From assembly GCF_964355755.1 (NCBI RefSeq), contig NC_092671.1, positions 8,753,001 through 8,817,000 of the forward strand: DNA of 64,000 nucleotides, written 5' to 3'. Of the stretch, positions 26,001 through 41,000 are shown piece after piece. A program made the position numbers and the translations under genes. The notes beneath the pieces were generated by a model. The model was given only the letters and a program-made list of their open reading frames with translations. It had not been told where the DNA came from and searched no databases. The stretch comes from Antedon mediterranea. Taxonomy: Eukaryota > Echinodermata > Crinoidea > Comatulida > Antedonidae. The number at the start of each line of letters is the position of its first letter. Position 1 is the first letter of the stretch.

Positions 26001-29000
26001 AAAGTAACAAATACATTTTTAAATTGATGATTTTACAGACGTTTTTCTCGCACACAAAATGAATAGCCTACAGACAGTATAGTACACTAGTAGGCCTACC
26101 CGGCATGTTCAATGTTTTTGTTTCTATGGAACGTCAAAAGAGCAAAAATTATATAGAGGGCTGAAAACTCTGCGGAGTCCATCTACATAAACAATGTAAA
26201 ATTAAAATTGTAATGATAATAGTATAATCATGCAAGTACGAAGAAATAAATACTGGCAAATAAATTTTAACTTAAAAATCAATCAAGTTTTTTTGTTTCG
26301 TTTTCTTTCTGTTTTTATACTATTATTGTTGCTCTTTTGGCGCTCCATAGAAACAAAAACATTGAGCGGGGAGCTCAAGGAGTTACATTACAGTATACAA
26401 AGAAACACGCCTGTAAAATCATCAATTTAAAGGATTTATTTATTTGTTATTATGTGTTTTCTTCTAATTTTAAAATGTGGTATTCAGGATAAAGTTAGTC
26501 AACAAATTTGGAGTCAAAATACAAGAAAGGCAGGTGCGTAAGAAAAACATCCTCTGAACCAACACATTGGAGTAAATATATACCAACAAACAACCCGTCA
26601 AGTTTGTTTGTTGTAAAGAAAAAATATACATTTACTCAACGGGCGAAAATAATGCGAGTTTATCTATGTTTTTCGGTAGTATTAAATTATATTTATGGTA
26701 ATAAATGGAACCTACTGTGTTTAAAATTATGTATGGATAAACAAGTATTGTTTTTAAGCTGTAGTATATCTTAGAATTTGTAATCTTAGGTCTTGGGTCT
26801 TAGCTTTCGTGATCTTAGGTCTTAGCTTTCGTGGTCTTAGGTTTCGTGACACCCTGAGAAATCTACATACAAATCCGACAGCACCCTTTCTACAATTATT
26901 TACTAATTGTGCAGCTACATATCAGTGATAATAACCAATATGATTACAATTTCAAATATGAATTTGCTTATTCAAAATGTAAAATGACTTTATAATCATA
27001 AACTTACCAATGAGGCAATCTCAGATTTTTGTTTTGCTAGCTGTGTTTGTAATTCTGATAGTTGTCTTCCCACCTTATCCTTAACAGACTGTCCCTGTAG
27101 TTGGTCAACAAACTCCTGTAGGAAATAACATAATAAGTGATCGGCAGTTTTAGTTATTATGAATCTACCCTTCTTTCTCACAACAAAAACAACTGTACTT
27201 TTAAAGATGTGTAAAATCTTTTGTGTACTACATACATGTAAAAATGAAAGTTAAAAAAAAAATTATTTTTATCTTTAAACAAATAGTGTTGAAAATAATA
27301 TTACTACGAAAATTTGAAAATGAAAATAGCGTCTTTGTAGCTCATTTTAAAGTATAAGACACTCTTTGTTTTCCAAAAGATTATTGTGAACACACTCCTT
27401 CTGTTATAGAAATTCTGAATATCAAGCCCATAACCTGTTGTTTGTATATTTACATTGTCTACGGAGCTATGCGTGACAGACAAGTACAGAAAAAGATGGC
27501 GTTTGTACTGGACATTTTTTTTTCTGTACACATAAAAAAAAAAACAAAAAAAACTGTAAATATTCTGGCAACAGATTGAACGGGTAGGGGGAGTAAATTC
27601 TTTTGAGGATGACCCAACATATAATTTAGCGGTTCTTCTTTCCAAATAAAATATTATCTTTTTCTGCTTCAGTTCAATGTTGCATGTACTTTTTAGACAT
27701 AGAATCTTACAGTAATTTATACAATATGACCCAAAGCCATGAACTTTATTAAAAGAAAAAATGTTTATATATCAACAGGATGGCTGCATTGTCACCTGTT
27801 TCAGTCAGCTGCTACATTTAAACACAACAATAGACTTTAAACCAATTTTAGATTCACTGCTGTATTTAACTTTGTAAAAAATTTAAATAATTCAAAATGT
27901 ATTTTAGGAACAACATTTTAAAGGTAGAATAATATATTTGGACCTTAAAACAAAGACAGGAGAAGGCTCATGGAATAACTATCAACCTATATTGTTTCTT
28001 TACAATATTTAGTTTTATATAGGGGGTAGGTTAATAAGTTGTAACATACCAGCAAGTAATACAAATGAAACCTTACACTAAACATAAGGACCTTCTTGCC
28101 ACACACAATCTATATACTGTATCACAATTACAAATTGTGGGTATAAGGTGCAGCATTAAAGCATTGTCTACACTATCAAACTTTATGTGTTAAAAATGTG
28201 ATGTGCCCATATATGGACAGGATTATGTCATATCAATATCATATCTGAGCATATCACTACCATATTTGTCAAACTAGTTTGATAGTGTAGACAGAGAAAT
28301 TCTTCCTCCATTGTTAATTTTGAAATGTGAAAAAAGGAACACTTAATTGGGATGGGGGAATCGAGACCCATGTTTTCCCTCGTTCCCAACATTCCCAGAT
28401 CAGCACATATTACCCATTGTCATACATTATACATTTCCTTGAATTTGTTTGATATATAGGTAACACCTGCTATGACACAAAGCTGCAGATATATACAGTA
28501 AAACCTATTGTACCTATAAAATGCATGAAAAAGAAAATGATAATTAGCATCATCATTAAATCCTTGCAGTTACAAAACAGTTTACCAGCAAGTACTAAGT
28601 GCTAAAAGAATATCAAGGCCATTGTATTGCCATTACCAAGGGTGTAAAATGTAGGCTATTTCTGATTGTTTCCTGTTATTAAATTCTTTTGTTGTATTCA
28701 ACAATTTTATTTATCCAATCATGGACCTATAAAAGGCTCATGATCCTACTTCCAAACATATCATTGAGAGTTGAAGATTTGATTAACTAATTAACAGTGG
28801 AACTCCTAAGTGTTATTTTTAATGCATACTACACTCATCTTCAATATCATACTATAATGCACTGTACTTTAAAATGTTGTGCAAACTTTCAAAAAGCATG
28901 ATTGAGATGTGTACACACATACATCCTGTTTTAAAGTGCCAGATACCATGGTTTCTATTTCAAAATGTAGCTGTTGATTTTTCGTTTACTTCATGGCTTG

Positions 29001-32000
29001 TATAATATGCCTGTCACCCATGGGTATTTATTACTGAACACATCATCAGAATGAACTGGACTTCCTCTTTTAAAAGTGGTTGTGAACAAACATGATTTGT
29101 TAATCGTTAATTATTCCTGAATAAATCAAATATCAATATGAAAGTAACATAACAAGACCATAAATGAATGTATACCAAGTGCCAATTCAAACTAATTAGT
29201 TTCCAAATATTATAGATATTGACAAACAATACAAAATAGAATATTGTCTTGTGTGAGATAAGAAAGAAGTAACAATATAATAATATTCAAGTTTATATAG
29301 TACAAATATCCACTCTAAATGTTAAAACATTTTCAGTACATTCTTCTCTCTCCTATGTTATGTCCTTGCCAACATTTATACAGGCGCCGATATTCTATAC
29401 ATGACAGGAATATTATGATTTACACCGGATCTACAATTTTAAGTTTCCTATCTGAGCTGACTTTTTCCACCGCAGGAACCATGGTGAGAGTTGGCCACGA
29501 ACCCATACCACTAAAGCAACTACGGATTGAATACAGCCTCCCCCTGTCATAACCACATAAGCATGAATCATAATGTAGTAAAAGTAGGCAGACTTAGAAA
29601 TACTTTTAATTTGGTTTGACAACAGATTCTTGTTATTTTCCACATTATACAACAACCTGTAAGACCAGATCTTTACTGTAAACTATGGTTTCAGGTTTGG
29701 AATTCCTCTAAGTCATGGTTCATGCTGTGAGCCAGCAGGGTTAGAATTAGGTCAATATTATCATAGCACTATGAAATCTTGTTTTCAAAAGTTATTGGCA
29801 AATACATAATGTGGAAACATATTATTACTATAGTAATTGGGTAGGCAGACATTTTCTTGTATCTGGCTTTCAGATCTCGGGCTTAACATAACAAATATAC
29901 TCATAGCTGAGCTTAAGGTGCAGACAGGCTAAATACATTAATCTCATGGGCTAAAACCATCATATTAATATTAATCCCTTCAGGTATTAATTTTAATTTT
30001 TGAAAATTGAAAATTTCTGTTACATTGCAATGTGGGACAAAAAGGCCCTTAAAGAAGTTTACAGTAGTATTGAAGTTTATACTTATTTGTTGCTTTACTT
30101 ATATATAGGCCTATATCTATCTATCTATCTATCTACAATATATTAAAATAGCGTTTTTGTTTGCTACAAATGTTTGTTATTTCACACATCTATACAAATG
30201 GGGTATCAAAATGACCAGATGGTCCAGGGATGATTTTAAACTACATTTAAATATTTGATAATTACCATTATAACATTATATAGAAAAAAAAAATTTTGTT
30301 TCAAATCATTATTATTCATGAAGTGCCAATGGTTAGGATATCACCAAGATCATGTTGGAAACTCTTTACCAGGGGTTACCAGCTGTGGTATGGTTACAGA
30401 AACCAATTTAGTTGGTGGTTTGCTGAAGGTCAAAATCATGTGTATGGTAACTTGTTGCTATGTATAAAGCATTCCTATTGAATGCCAGATGAATGTTGTA
30501 GTAGTAGGTGGTTTATGCTAACACTTTCCTATATAGTGGTATGCGGCATACGAAAACATAAATTAGCAGGCCTGAAGATAATCTGTGTATCAACAGTTAG
30601 GCAATAATTATGTGCATCTGTATGATCACATCATCATTTTATACAAACAAAGGCAACTTGTCTACAAATTAGAAGAGGTTTACTATGCATCTATATTCTC
30701 TATTTGATTATCAAAATCAGAAAACCTGTGATGAAAATAGTAAGGTAATAAAAAGAAAGAAAAACTGTGTACACAAGGTTTGTAGCCTCTTTTTTCTCAT
30801 CAATTGAAAGCAAAAGTCTGCACCATTTTAAAAAAAAAATGGAAATGTATCACAAAAATATGTTAAAAAAATATAAAAGATACAGGAATTGGCTCGTCAA
30901 CTATATTTGGTCATCTGGGGTCCACTGTTTTAATTTTCAAGTGTAATGAAAGAGGAGATGAGCTGGGTTTCGTAATTATTTCTGTAATTATAACCTAATT
31001 GAATGAATGCTTCCTCTCGTCTCATAGTTTAAAGAAAAATAAACTTATGGTTTTTTAAGCTGCTCTCCTAAACCTTAATAAAACTGTAAAAAAATGAAAA
31101 TATTATTATACCTCAAAACACCACACACATGCATATCAATTTAATTCTTCACATCAACCAAACAATAAGAAACCAATTAACTAAACAAACCCAAAACTTA
31201 CATGAAATACAGTTTCCTATATTTATAAATCCTTTGCAATTAAATAATGTCCAAAATTGGCCAAAAAGAGAACTTTAAGCCAAGGTTAAGAGTCTCTGAC
31301 ACTACTAGACTTGAATGGAATGTGTTTTCAACTCAACCCTTGATCAGTCAGGAAGAACTTTTTCAATGGAATGTACCATTTACCAATAGGGTTTTCGGTG
31401 AAATTTTAGACTTTTTTTGCATGCATGGGTGAACACAAAGGAAACAAAATACTACTGTACAAAGGACACTGACCTTGCTAGTAGTGGGTAACAGATATTT
31501 GTTTTGTTTTAAAATATTATTTTTAAATAATTAGCTATCACCACATAACTTTTGTAATTTCCTAATTTTCATTTTTTGTTAATTTTCATTAACATTTATA
31601 AAAAAGTAATTTTCATCAGTACTGTATTGCATTGGTATTAAATCAGTGCATGTCTATACAACATAACTAAAGTATATCCTAGTGATTTACACAGGTGCAG
31701 CAGATACAACAAGGAGGTGTGAATATGAAATAAATACAAATATACAATATTTCCAGTTGAACAACCTTCTAAAAACAAGGGCATGTTCTCAACCCTTGCC
31801 CGACTATTTACTGAATCGGCCCTGATAAACAATAGATTTATTTTGACAACATTCATAACCAGAGTGTAATAGTCAGTACATCTAATGAGATACTAATAAA
31901 CTTAATAACTTAATTTACACATTTATTAGAAAGACTACTAAAAAGAAATTGGTATACTTTTGTACAACCCTTTTGATTGATCCACATACAATAGAGGGCA

Positions 32001-35000
32001 GTATACCGATTTAACACTTTTTTTTCTCCAAAAAGTACAGCTAATAAATGGTAACATAATGGATGCCTAATAAAGAAAAAGATCAAAAGGTGAAGTGCAG
32101 ATAGTTTTGAATTCATTCTTAGTCTTAAATAGTAGGTTCATATAAAACAGAAGGCAGTCGTTGAGCTTGTATTATGCACTACCTCCCTACCTTGGATTGA
32201 AACTACATTTTATGCAATATTAATATATATTATATGAGTTCAATTTATCATTTTTTATTTTTTTTTGGTTATAGAATTTTAGGGGTGACCCTTGAGAAAA
32301 TGATCTAAAGTTGTTTTAGTCTAACCCCAACATTCTGGTTTATTATAGTTACAGAAACAAAATTCTAAACTAACTTCATTTTTACTTTATTTCATTTTAT
32401 GATGTTGTATCGCAATCCTTACTATATCACTAGCAAGCTGGAAAATCCACTGTAGAAAATGTGGATTTTGCAAAGTGGTTGAAAATTAAAAATAAGGATC
32501 AAGTTTGATGTAATACTACTATGTGAGTCAACCAACATGCTTCTCCACAGGATATCAAAATGGGTAAATACAACATAACATACTCAGTCATGTAAAGGAT
32601 GACATATCTATAAATTAATGTCAAACATATGTTTTTACCTGACTTTCATTACTAGAGCAATCGCTACAAGACACCAAACTCATAATTCCTTTCAAGTCTG
32701 TGTGATGCTCGGTCATTGTAAGTGCCAGTGAGTTCTAAAAAAGCAAAGAAAAAACAACTTTTTATTAAAATATATTATTTGCCTTCCAGAAAGGGAATGG
32801 AATGTTCACTGTGTTTTCAAAATGTTTATACATAAACTTTGTACACAAAAAAAATACTATTTAATGACTGTTGAATAGTGTGTACTATTGCACGCCATGT
32901 GATCCACAATCGTCCAATCAAATGACTGGAATTTATTTAAGTGTTATATAACATGTAATTAAGTTCTTCTGCGGCCCCAGACATAACATGTTATGGTATA
33001 TTTGTTGCTTTTGGGCATCGATTTTTGATGTCGAATAAATAAATGAATGTACATATACCTGAATTTGAACTCTACTAGCAAAAATAGTGTGGGTTGCACT
33101 AATGTAATTTATAGAAATCAAAACAAGATTGCTGGTAAGTGATTAATTCTGACAGTTGCAACATTTCCAAATGATTAGTTTCTTCTTTTTTTTTATTAGT
33201 GACTTTAAGATGCTACAGTAAAGTATTTGCTAGGATCTGTCTAGGATGCAGATAATCTAATTGCGTTTAAATAATCTTTATTCCTTTTTTGTTTTAAAAT
33301 AAATAATTGAGTAATAATGATACATTACAATAAAAGAAAATAATAACAGGTTATTATCTATTATTACAACAGTAAAGAAAGGTTTGTAGTAGGCCTCCAC
33401 CATATGTTATTCCTAATAGGACATAAAGTTAGAGCAATGTCTTAACCTCTGTCTACACTATCAAACTTTATGTGATGTGCCCATATATGGACATGATGTC
33501 ATATCAATACCATATTTGGGCATATCACACTTTTTTTTGCCAAACTAGTTTGATAGTGTAGGCAGAGCTTTAGAGGATTGATCATCACTAGACAAATAGA
33601 CTGGTAAGATATGAACAATTGTAGATTATCATCAATTATATTATTATACAAATTCTTAATGTCTGATTTTCCTTAAATTCTTTATTCCGAATGTGTTTTT
33701 AATGATAAAAAGCATAAATTTGCAGGTTTGGGATCTCAAAAGACATCTTCCTTTCTGTTTCTGATATTGGGTTGACTGTACAATGAAATAGATATTAATT
33801 AAGGCAATGCTTTATGATAATGGCTATGAATGCCCTAATTGTACAATAGATAAAAACATAATAAAACCAGTAGGCCTACCTCCAATGTATTATATTGCTT
33901 CTTGCTCTCCTGCACTTCTGCTTCTATTTGATTTATTTCCGATTCCAACTTCACGATGCATTCTGAATTAACATTTATTTAAGACAAAGATATTACTGAC
34001 AATAAATTTCAGATTTAAAAAAAATAGCTACCTATAAACATTTAACATGCTAAGTACAATAATATATTATATGTAATAAATGCTTTACCTTCTTTTACTT
34101 TCAAATTGTCTTCGAGTTTGTTTAGTTCACTGAAATAATAAATTTTAAAAAAATATATAATTTCAATAATAATATTTACAGATTACAAATTGTTCAAATA
34201 GCAAAGAAAAAGATATTGGCAAATACAAACAGTGAAAGTGATTTGTGTAAATTTGATTAAGCAAAATTGACTTTAAGAAATTTATATTTTTCTGAATGAG
34301 GGGCTAATAACCTTTGCTTAAAGATTTTATATAAACAAGTAAATTAAGTATAATGTAAACACAATATAATTCTAATATACTATAATTACAGTTTAACTAC
34401 TTACATTTGTTGTTGGTCAAGTTGACTTTCCAACTGTTGCTTATGCTGAAGTTGCTGTTGCAATGCGTGGGCTGCCGTCTGAGCCTCATCCTGCATACTA
34501 ACAAACTCTGCGTTACATTTATCAATCTACAACAAATGGAGGAGTGGGCAGAAAACAACACATTTGAATGTAATTATGTACATATGTAAACGGAGAGGGA
34601 GGTGGGTTGAGAATAACAATCTTATTTACACAACTTTACAGTAAAGAATGTCACATAAAGTTTGATAGTGTTGACAGAGTTTTAGAAAGGAAAACATAGG
34701 ACTTACTTTTTCATCTAAAATACAAATATTATCATTAGCTTTTGATAATGCTGAAATTAACCTATCGTTCTCTTGTCGTAGTGATTCCAAATCCGGTTGA
34801 GACTCTGGTTGCTTTTGTAAAAGCAAAAGTGTTTCTGAATGTCTTTTTATCATCTTGCCATTTTCATCTATAAAATAAGTTTTATTTAAAAAAAAATAAA
34901 GAGTATTCTGGTGTGGATTTAGGCGGGGGATTAACAGGCTTTAGTCTGTTAGCCCTCTTCCTAAAATTCAACAGCCATGTCATTTTAAAATAAAATAATG

Positions 35001-38000
35001 ATTATTTTCTGCAACAATTTTTATCCTTTATGAAATAGTTAGACCCCAACACCTCCCCCACCCCATCACTAATCTATGATGCTGGATCCACCCTGTTATT
35101 TAAATAAAAATAATAATTATGATATAAACCATTTTTTGGATCATGTGACAATGTTGGTATTGGGCAAATCTTGTTTAAATTGTCTTTAATTAAAGATTTA
35201 TGATTCCAAATATGATATTCAACATTTCCAATAAAAAACAATTTCTAGGAAATGTTTGTAATCTGTTAACAGAGGTATTCATTCATTCAAGTATATTCAT
35301 ATTAATGATTACGTATATCATGGAGAATGTCTTTATGTTCTCTAATTGGAAAGATATTATTTCAAATAAGACATAAAATCCACTGTAATAGTATAGAGAG
35401 AGATTGATAATTAAACAATGACATACCTCTCAGTTTCTTGATGATTTGCCTTAACTTTGCAATTCTATAAAAAAAAAGGTAAACATTGAAAATATTTAGT
35501 ACCAATTTTATTCATTTGTGGAAATTTAATGTGCCTTTTGGTCAAAATAAATAACTAGTATGTGACATTAAATGGAATATTTAACAAAAACATTAAAAAG
35601 GGGGACAATATATATATTGCATACATTTTTTTATATATACAAGTTCTATAGTGCGTATTACAGAATATATCATATATAAAGGATTTGCTATAAAAATACA
35701 ACAATTAACAACAATAAAACAATCCAAATACAGCAATACCTTCCTTCTGATTCAGACTTTTCACTAGCAAATGACGTCACATATTCTAAAAGTGCGTCAA
35801 CATCTGCATATAGAGGGTTCTCAGGCAATATCTACAAGGACAAAACATTATATTACATAAATGTTTACTCATTTAACTTGGCATTAACAATATGAAGTAG
35901 CTTATATTTTACATCTGTGTGGCTACCCACAAGCTGTCGAGCAATGAATGAGAAACAATTTAGGCACTGAAAAAATAATACAGAGGCTCTGTTCCATAGT
36001 ACTGTAGCAAAAATAAAAACAGATTGGTTCAATTTTTTTTAGGCAAAATAAAAAAGAAATTATTTTGGAATTAGAAACTGAACAAAAATGTAAAAAATGT
36101 AAGAACAAGCCAAACATTATTTACACTATCACAAGCATTCTATCATGTGAGAAATATGAAATATTAATGTACAAGTTTTCCATATTTGATATGTTTAGTA
36201 TTTTGCAGTTATAAGTGCTTAACCCACAGATCGTGGCTCAGTACCAATATTGTTCTCAGTGGTAAAAACAACACCATATAATTATTAAGAAAATAAGTTT
36301 AATTTTAATGTAAAATTTTAATTCTAAAATAGAACAATTCTAATTTATTTGTGTCTTAGTCTACTACAATAAAATAAAACTAACATATTTTTATGGCATT
36401 TATGATGATACATTTATCAAACCTAAGTGAAGATTTCATTGCTGTTAGTTTTGGAATGAAGAAAAATTTTTTAAATTACTAAACTAAGATCTGTTGTACC
36501 TGTTTGTCTGTGAGTCCCTTATCAACCAATGCCTTTTGTTCCAGTATGTTATGAATCTTCTGTTTAATAGAATGTTCCCTCTTCTTCAACTCGGAAGTAA
36601 AATTGTTGAGTTTTCCATCACCTACACTAAACAGATACTCATCATCCCTACCAGTTTCGATTGGTGTTCCACAGAGTGGGGATGGTAGATTACTTTCCTG
36701 ACTCACCTAAAAAAAAAATTTATTAGTGTGATATGATTGTATGTCAAATATTTTTTTCCTACACAATAAACTTGTTTTTTAAATATGATATGCAGTAGAG
36801 CCCCTAATAAATGGTCACTTTTGGAACCCATAATGTCCCCTTAATAGGAGTATCTCCATAAAACACCCCCAGTTCATTATTTCATATGTGTCCCTTAATA
36901 GGAGTGCCCCTTAAATAAGTGGGGTTCTACTTATTAGGCGTAACACAAGAGTCATACAGGTAGGCCTCTGGTATAGCACTTCTAAAAGAAGGACCCTCCA
37001 ACACTGGGTAGTTGCAGGGGGATGTTCAATCTCTCTCTGGAGCCCCTGGGTTTAGCCAGTGAGCACTCAGAGCAACCACTGGTTCTACTGTAATTTTGTA
37101 TTATTCCATCAATACTCTACAGTAAACAAATTCACTAATTGACCAGCTATTATATGACATCAAAGTACTGTATTCTAAAAATCAACATAATTTGTCTAAA
37201 TTAGGTTGCTTTTGTAAAATGTATAATGATTGCAATTCATCCTTTTATCATATTTATAGCAAAAGGCAAGACTATAAAAATATATGTTATATTAAATTAA
37301 ATGTTACAAATATTATTAAAATTAGACAAATTGAAGCAAATCTGTGGTTAATCATGTGATTTACGGCATTTCTCGTTGCCAGTTTGGGTAAGGTGTTGAG
37401 ACTTAAACAGGAAATTGAAAGCATAATTACAGGCAAGCTGTCAATGGCGATAAGAGGCTATTTACAAGTAAATTTATAATCCCTTCTAAATAATATAAGG
37501 GGTACTGGGGACATACAGCAACCAAATGGAGCTATATATTTTCTCTAGTCGTACAGAAATGCATTTCACAAGATTAAAAAAAAAAAAGATAAAATATAAA
37601 ATCCTTTATGGTTGTCCTTATGTAGCAGTGTTTTTGTACCAATATTTGTTATACTTTGGCATATAATAGGTACAGCAGGGAAAAATTTCTTTTTACAATT
37701 TTTTAATCAAACTAGCAGATAAAATAATTTATGATGTCAGGCATTTTAGTCTATCACTGTTATTTTTCAATTTACAAATCAAAGCATAGTTACACAAAGG
37801 TCATAAACATATCAAAGCCCATTAAAAAGTGCTGGGCCACTTGCATGACGTTGAAACTGCCAAATAGCTTCACATTTTGGAAAGGCAAAACTAATATAAA
37901 TCAATTAATTTTACTGACTAATGACTTCTAATGACTGTCATTAGACATTGCATTCATTAATTATGATATATTAACCATTGTTTCTCTTTGTAGAAAATTA

Positions 38001-41000
38001 CTTATTTTTTCCATAATTATAAGTAGTGGCAACACAATCCCAGTTTCTATTTTGTCAATTAGATTAGATATTATTTAATATCCTCATCTTGAATGAGACC
38101 ATACCATTATCCATCAGCATGTAATAGTTGACCAGTAACTTGCATTACATATACTAATAATTAAATTTGACCTATACAGGTGTTTTCTGGGTCCTAAAGT
38201 TGTCCCTCTTAATATGACTGTCCTCTTAATATGGGTGTCCTCTGAATAGGGGTTGACCATGTGTTAAATCATATATTGCCCCTTATTAATTTCATAGAAA
38301 AGTTCCCCTTAATGGTGGTGTCCCTTGAATAGTGCTGTCCCAAAAAAGGTGTTCCACTGTAATTGAAATGAAATATGAACGACATGCCTTACTCTTTATA
38401 AATTGAGTTAAAAAAAAGTTTGCTTTACTAACCAAACATTTGAGCTCGGAATGCAAGCTTCTAACAACAGGGACAACCCCTTTCTGAGGAGTACTCGTAT
38501 TGATTGGGGTCAGAGAGCTTCTTTCAGTATAATCATCAGTGACATGTTCTTGTGATTGAAACACCATTAGTTCTTGTTTAATCTCAAGAATCTGATTCTC
38601 TAGCTGGATCTTCTCTGTTTTGAGTTTCTAGATTGACAATAAAATTAATAATGAGTAATAAAGTGTAGTTTATGATAATACAGTGTAACTTTATTACCTT
38701 TGAGATCCAAGAAATGTCCCCTTAAATAGAGTTGCTCTTGAAACGTAGTTAGCTATAGTGTTCAAAGATATATTGCCCCATTTATTTAATGGAAAAGTGG
38801 CCCCTTAATAGAGGTTTCCTCTGAATAGTCCCAAAAAAGGGGTTCTACTATGATAGATTCATAAAAACCCTTGATAAATTAATGTTGTAGAATAAAAGAT
38901 AGCTCTAATATTGCCTCCCTCAATTTTCCAACCCAAAATGAAAATATATTGAACATTCAGTACTGAAGACAATGCTTGTGGAAAAATAGTAAATTTTAAT
39001 ATTTAATAAGTAAAAAAAAAAGAATATGAATAGTGTACAGTAGTATAATAGATAGAAAGAATAAATAATTGGAATATGCAGATGATGGTGGGTGAATAGA
39101 CATTTAAAAGACAAAAGCTGAAGTTTAAATAAACATATACAAAGGCCTATATAATAGCTTATATAATAGCTAGACAAGTGTATGTAAATATGCAATTATC
39201 AAAGGTAAAGTATAAAGGACAAATGTCTTGAAATGATATATTAATTATTGTAGCTAAGATAAAGGAAGCTATAGAGATAGAATTAAAGCTGCTCAAAACA
39301 TGTCAAAACTCATGGAATGTATCTACAATATAAATGCTATAAATCAACCATCCAGATATGACTATAGTTTGAATCCCTGCCCTCCTCCACAGCACCCATG
39401 CAGTTAAATTTAAAACTTCTTTATAGTAATTGATGAAATTAGACCTAAATCTATTATTTTACAGCAACAACAAACATGTTTTAAATACTATACTAATATG
39501 GAAATAATAATAGTGCTTCAGCCAACATAAGCTTGTCTGAAAATTTGAACGTAATATAAAATAAAGCTTAAATTCAAAATATCCAATATTTTTGTGAGAA
39601 TATTTAATTAGATTAAAATACTAAAATCATTGAGAATATATGATTGCATTAGGCTTGCAGGGTAGTTTGCATGGGTGCTGTGGAGGAGGGCAGGGATTCA
39701 AACTATAGTCATATCTGGATGGTTGATTTATAGCATTTATATTGTAGATACATTCCATGAGTTTTGACATGTTTTGAGCAGCTTTAATTCTATCTCTATA
39801 GCTTCCTTTATCTTAGCTACAATAATTAATAATTAGTAATTTGATTTATAAATAGTCTTCCATTATACTATAACCATGCAACTTTAATCTTATTGGTTGG
39901 ACCTCTTGGAAAAAAAATATGTTAATAGTGATTATTACAGATTAACTTATGACATAACAACTTCGCTATTGTTAAATTATGAGAATGCGATTTTATCCTT
40001 CAGGTAATAACTATAGTTTTAAGCCCTGTCTACACTATAAAAAAAAATGTGAGGTGCCCAAATATGGTAGTGATATGCTTAAATATGATAGAGATATGAC
40101 ATCATCATATGGGCACACCACTTTTTTTTTTGACACATAAAGTTTGATGATGTAGACAGACCTTTACTTATTGGTTGGCTTGTGATGGTTTCAAAATAAT
40201 ATTCACTTAGTGTGCTTAACTAGACATTTCTAACTGAACTACACTATAACTGGCAATGTAAAAGAATTTAGAATCAATAACGACGTTATTGAATGGTGTT
40301 TATGGGATCCAACCTTACAATAGATCAAATCAATAAAAGTGATTTGGTTTTACATGTAAAATATTTGTCATATAATATTAGGGAATATTAGATTAGTTGT
40401 AATTTTACATAATAAATAAGGAATATCATGTGACACCCTATATTGTTGAATTTAATAATAAGAAGGTTACATAATATAACATGGATATACAAATATACAA
40501 TTATCTCATTGTAAATATTTTTTTTATTTTTTTTAATATAAATTTTGTTTAACATGGTACAGTAGCTTTCATTTGGTGTTATTCTACAATTGCTGTTTAC
40601 AAAAAAAATATATTTATTATTTTCTATGAAACATACAGTCAAATACAAAATTAGTTTATTATTATTATTTTCCAAAATAAAAAATACATTACTTTTTCTA
40701 ATGCTTTAATAGTAGTATTAAAGAGAAACTGGGAATAAATTGATGGGTTCGGTCAAAGTAAACTTGGTTTTTTAAAAGTGTGTAAAAAAAATACATACAT
40801 CTTTTTCATTTTGTTCTTCAAGTAGAACAGTTTGTAAATCTTCACATTTCTGAACTCTCTGATGAATAAAAAACAATATAACATAAAGTACAATAGGAAT
40901 TTAGATTCACTTTTGATAGAATAATATTAATATCATAAACAAATCATGCATTCTTTCTCCAGAAGATCTATACTTGTTGTGCAATGTGCTAGGCCTGAAA

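Larger units (their letters stand above)
21603..27007 (-). other. Intron 20, about 5.4 kb
   Basis: Contains a tRNA-like SINE stretch (21850-22000), a LINE fragment (23515-24660) and the 1.04-kb inverted-repeat element (25816-26854). The rest (22100-23300 and 24700-25750) is AT-rich with no supported feature. Confidence 0.6.
27116..32638 (-). other. Intron 19, about 5.5 kb
   Basis: Holds MITE copy c (28157-28297) and a TCTA microsatellite (30113-30134). Elsewhere AT-rich, with short open frames on both strands that lack codon bias, splice signals or family likeness. Nothing else is supported. Confidence 0.6.
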
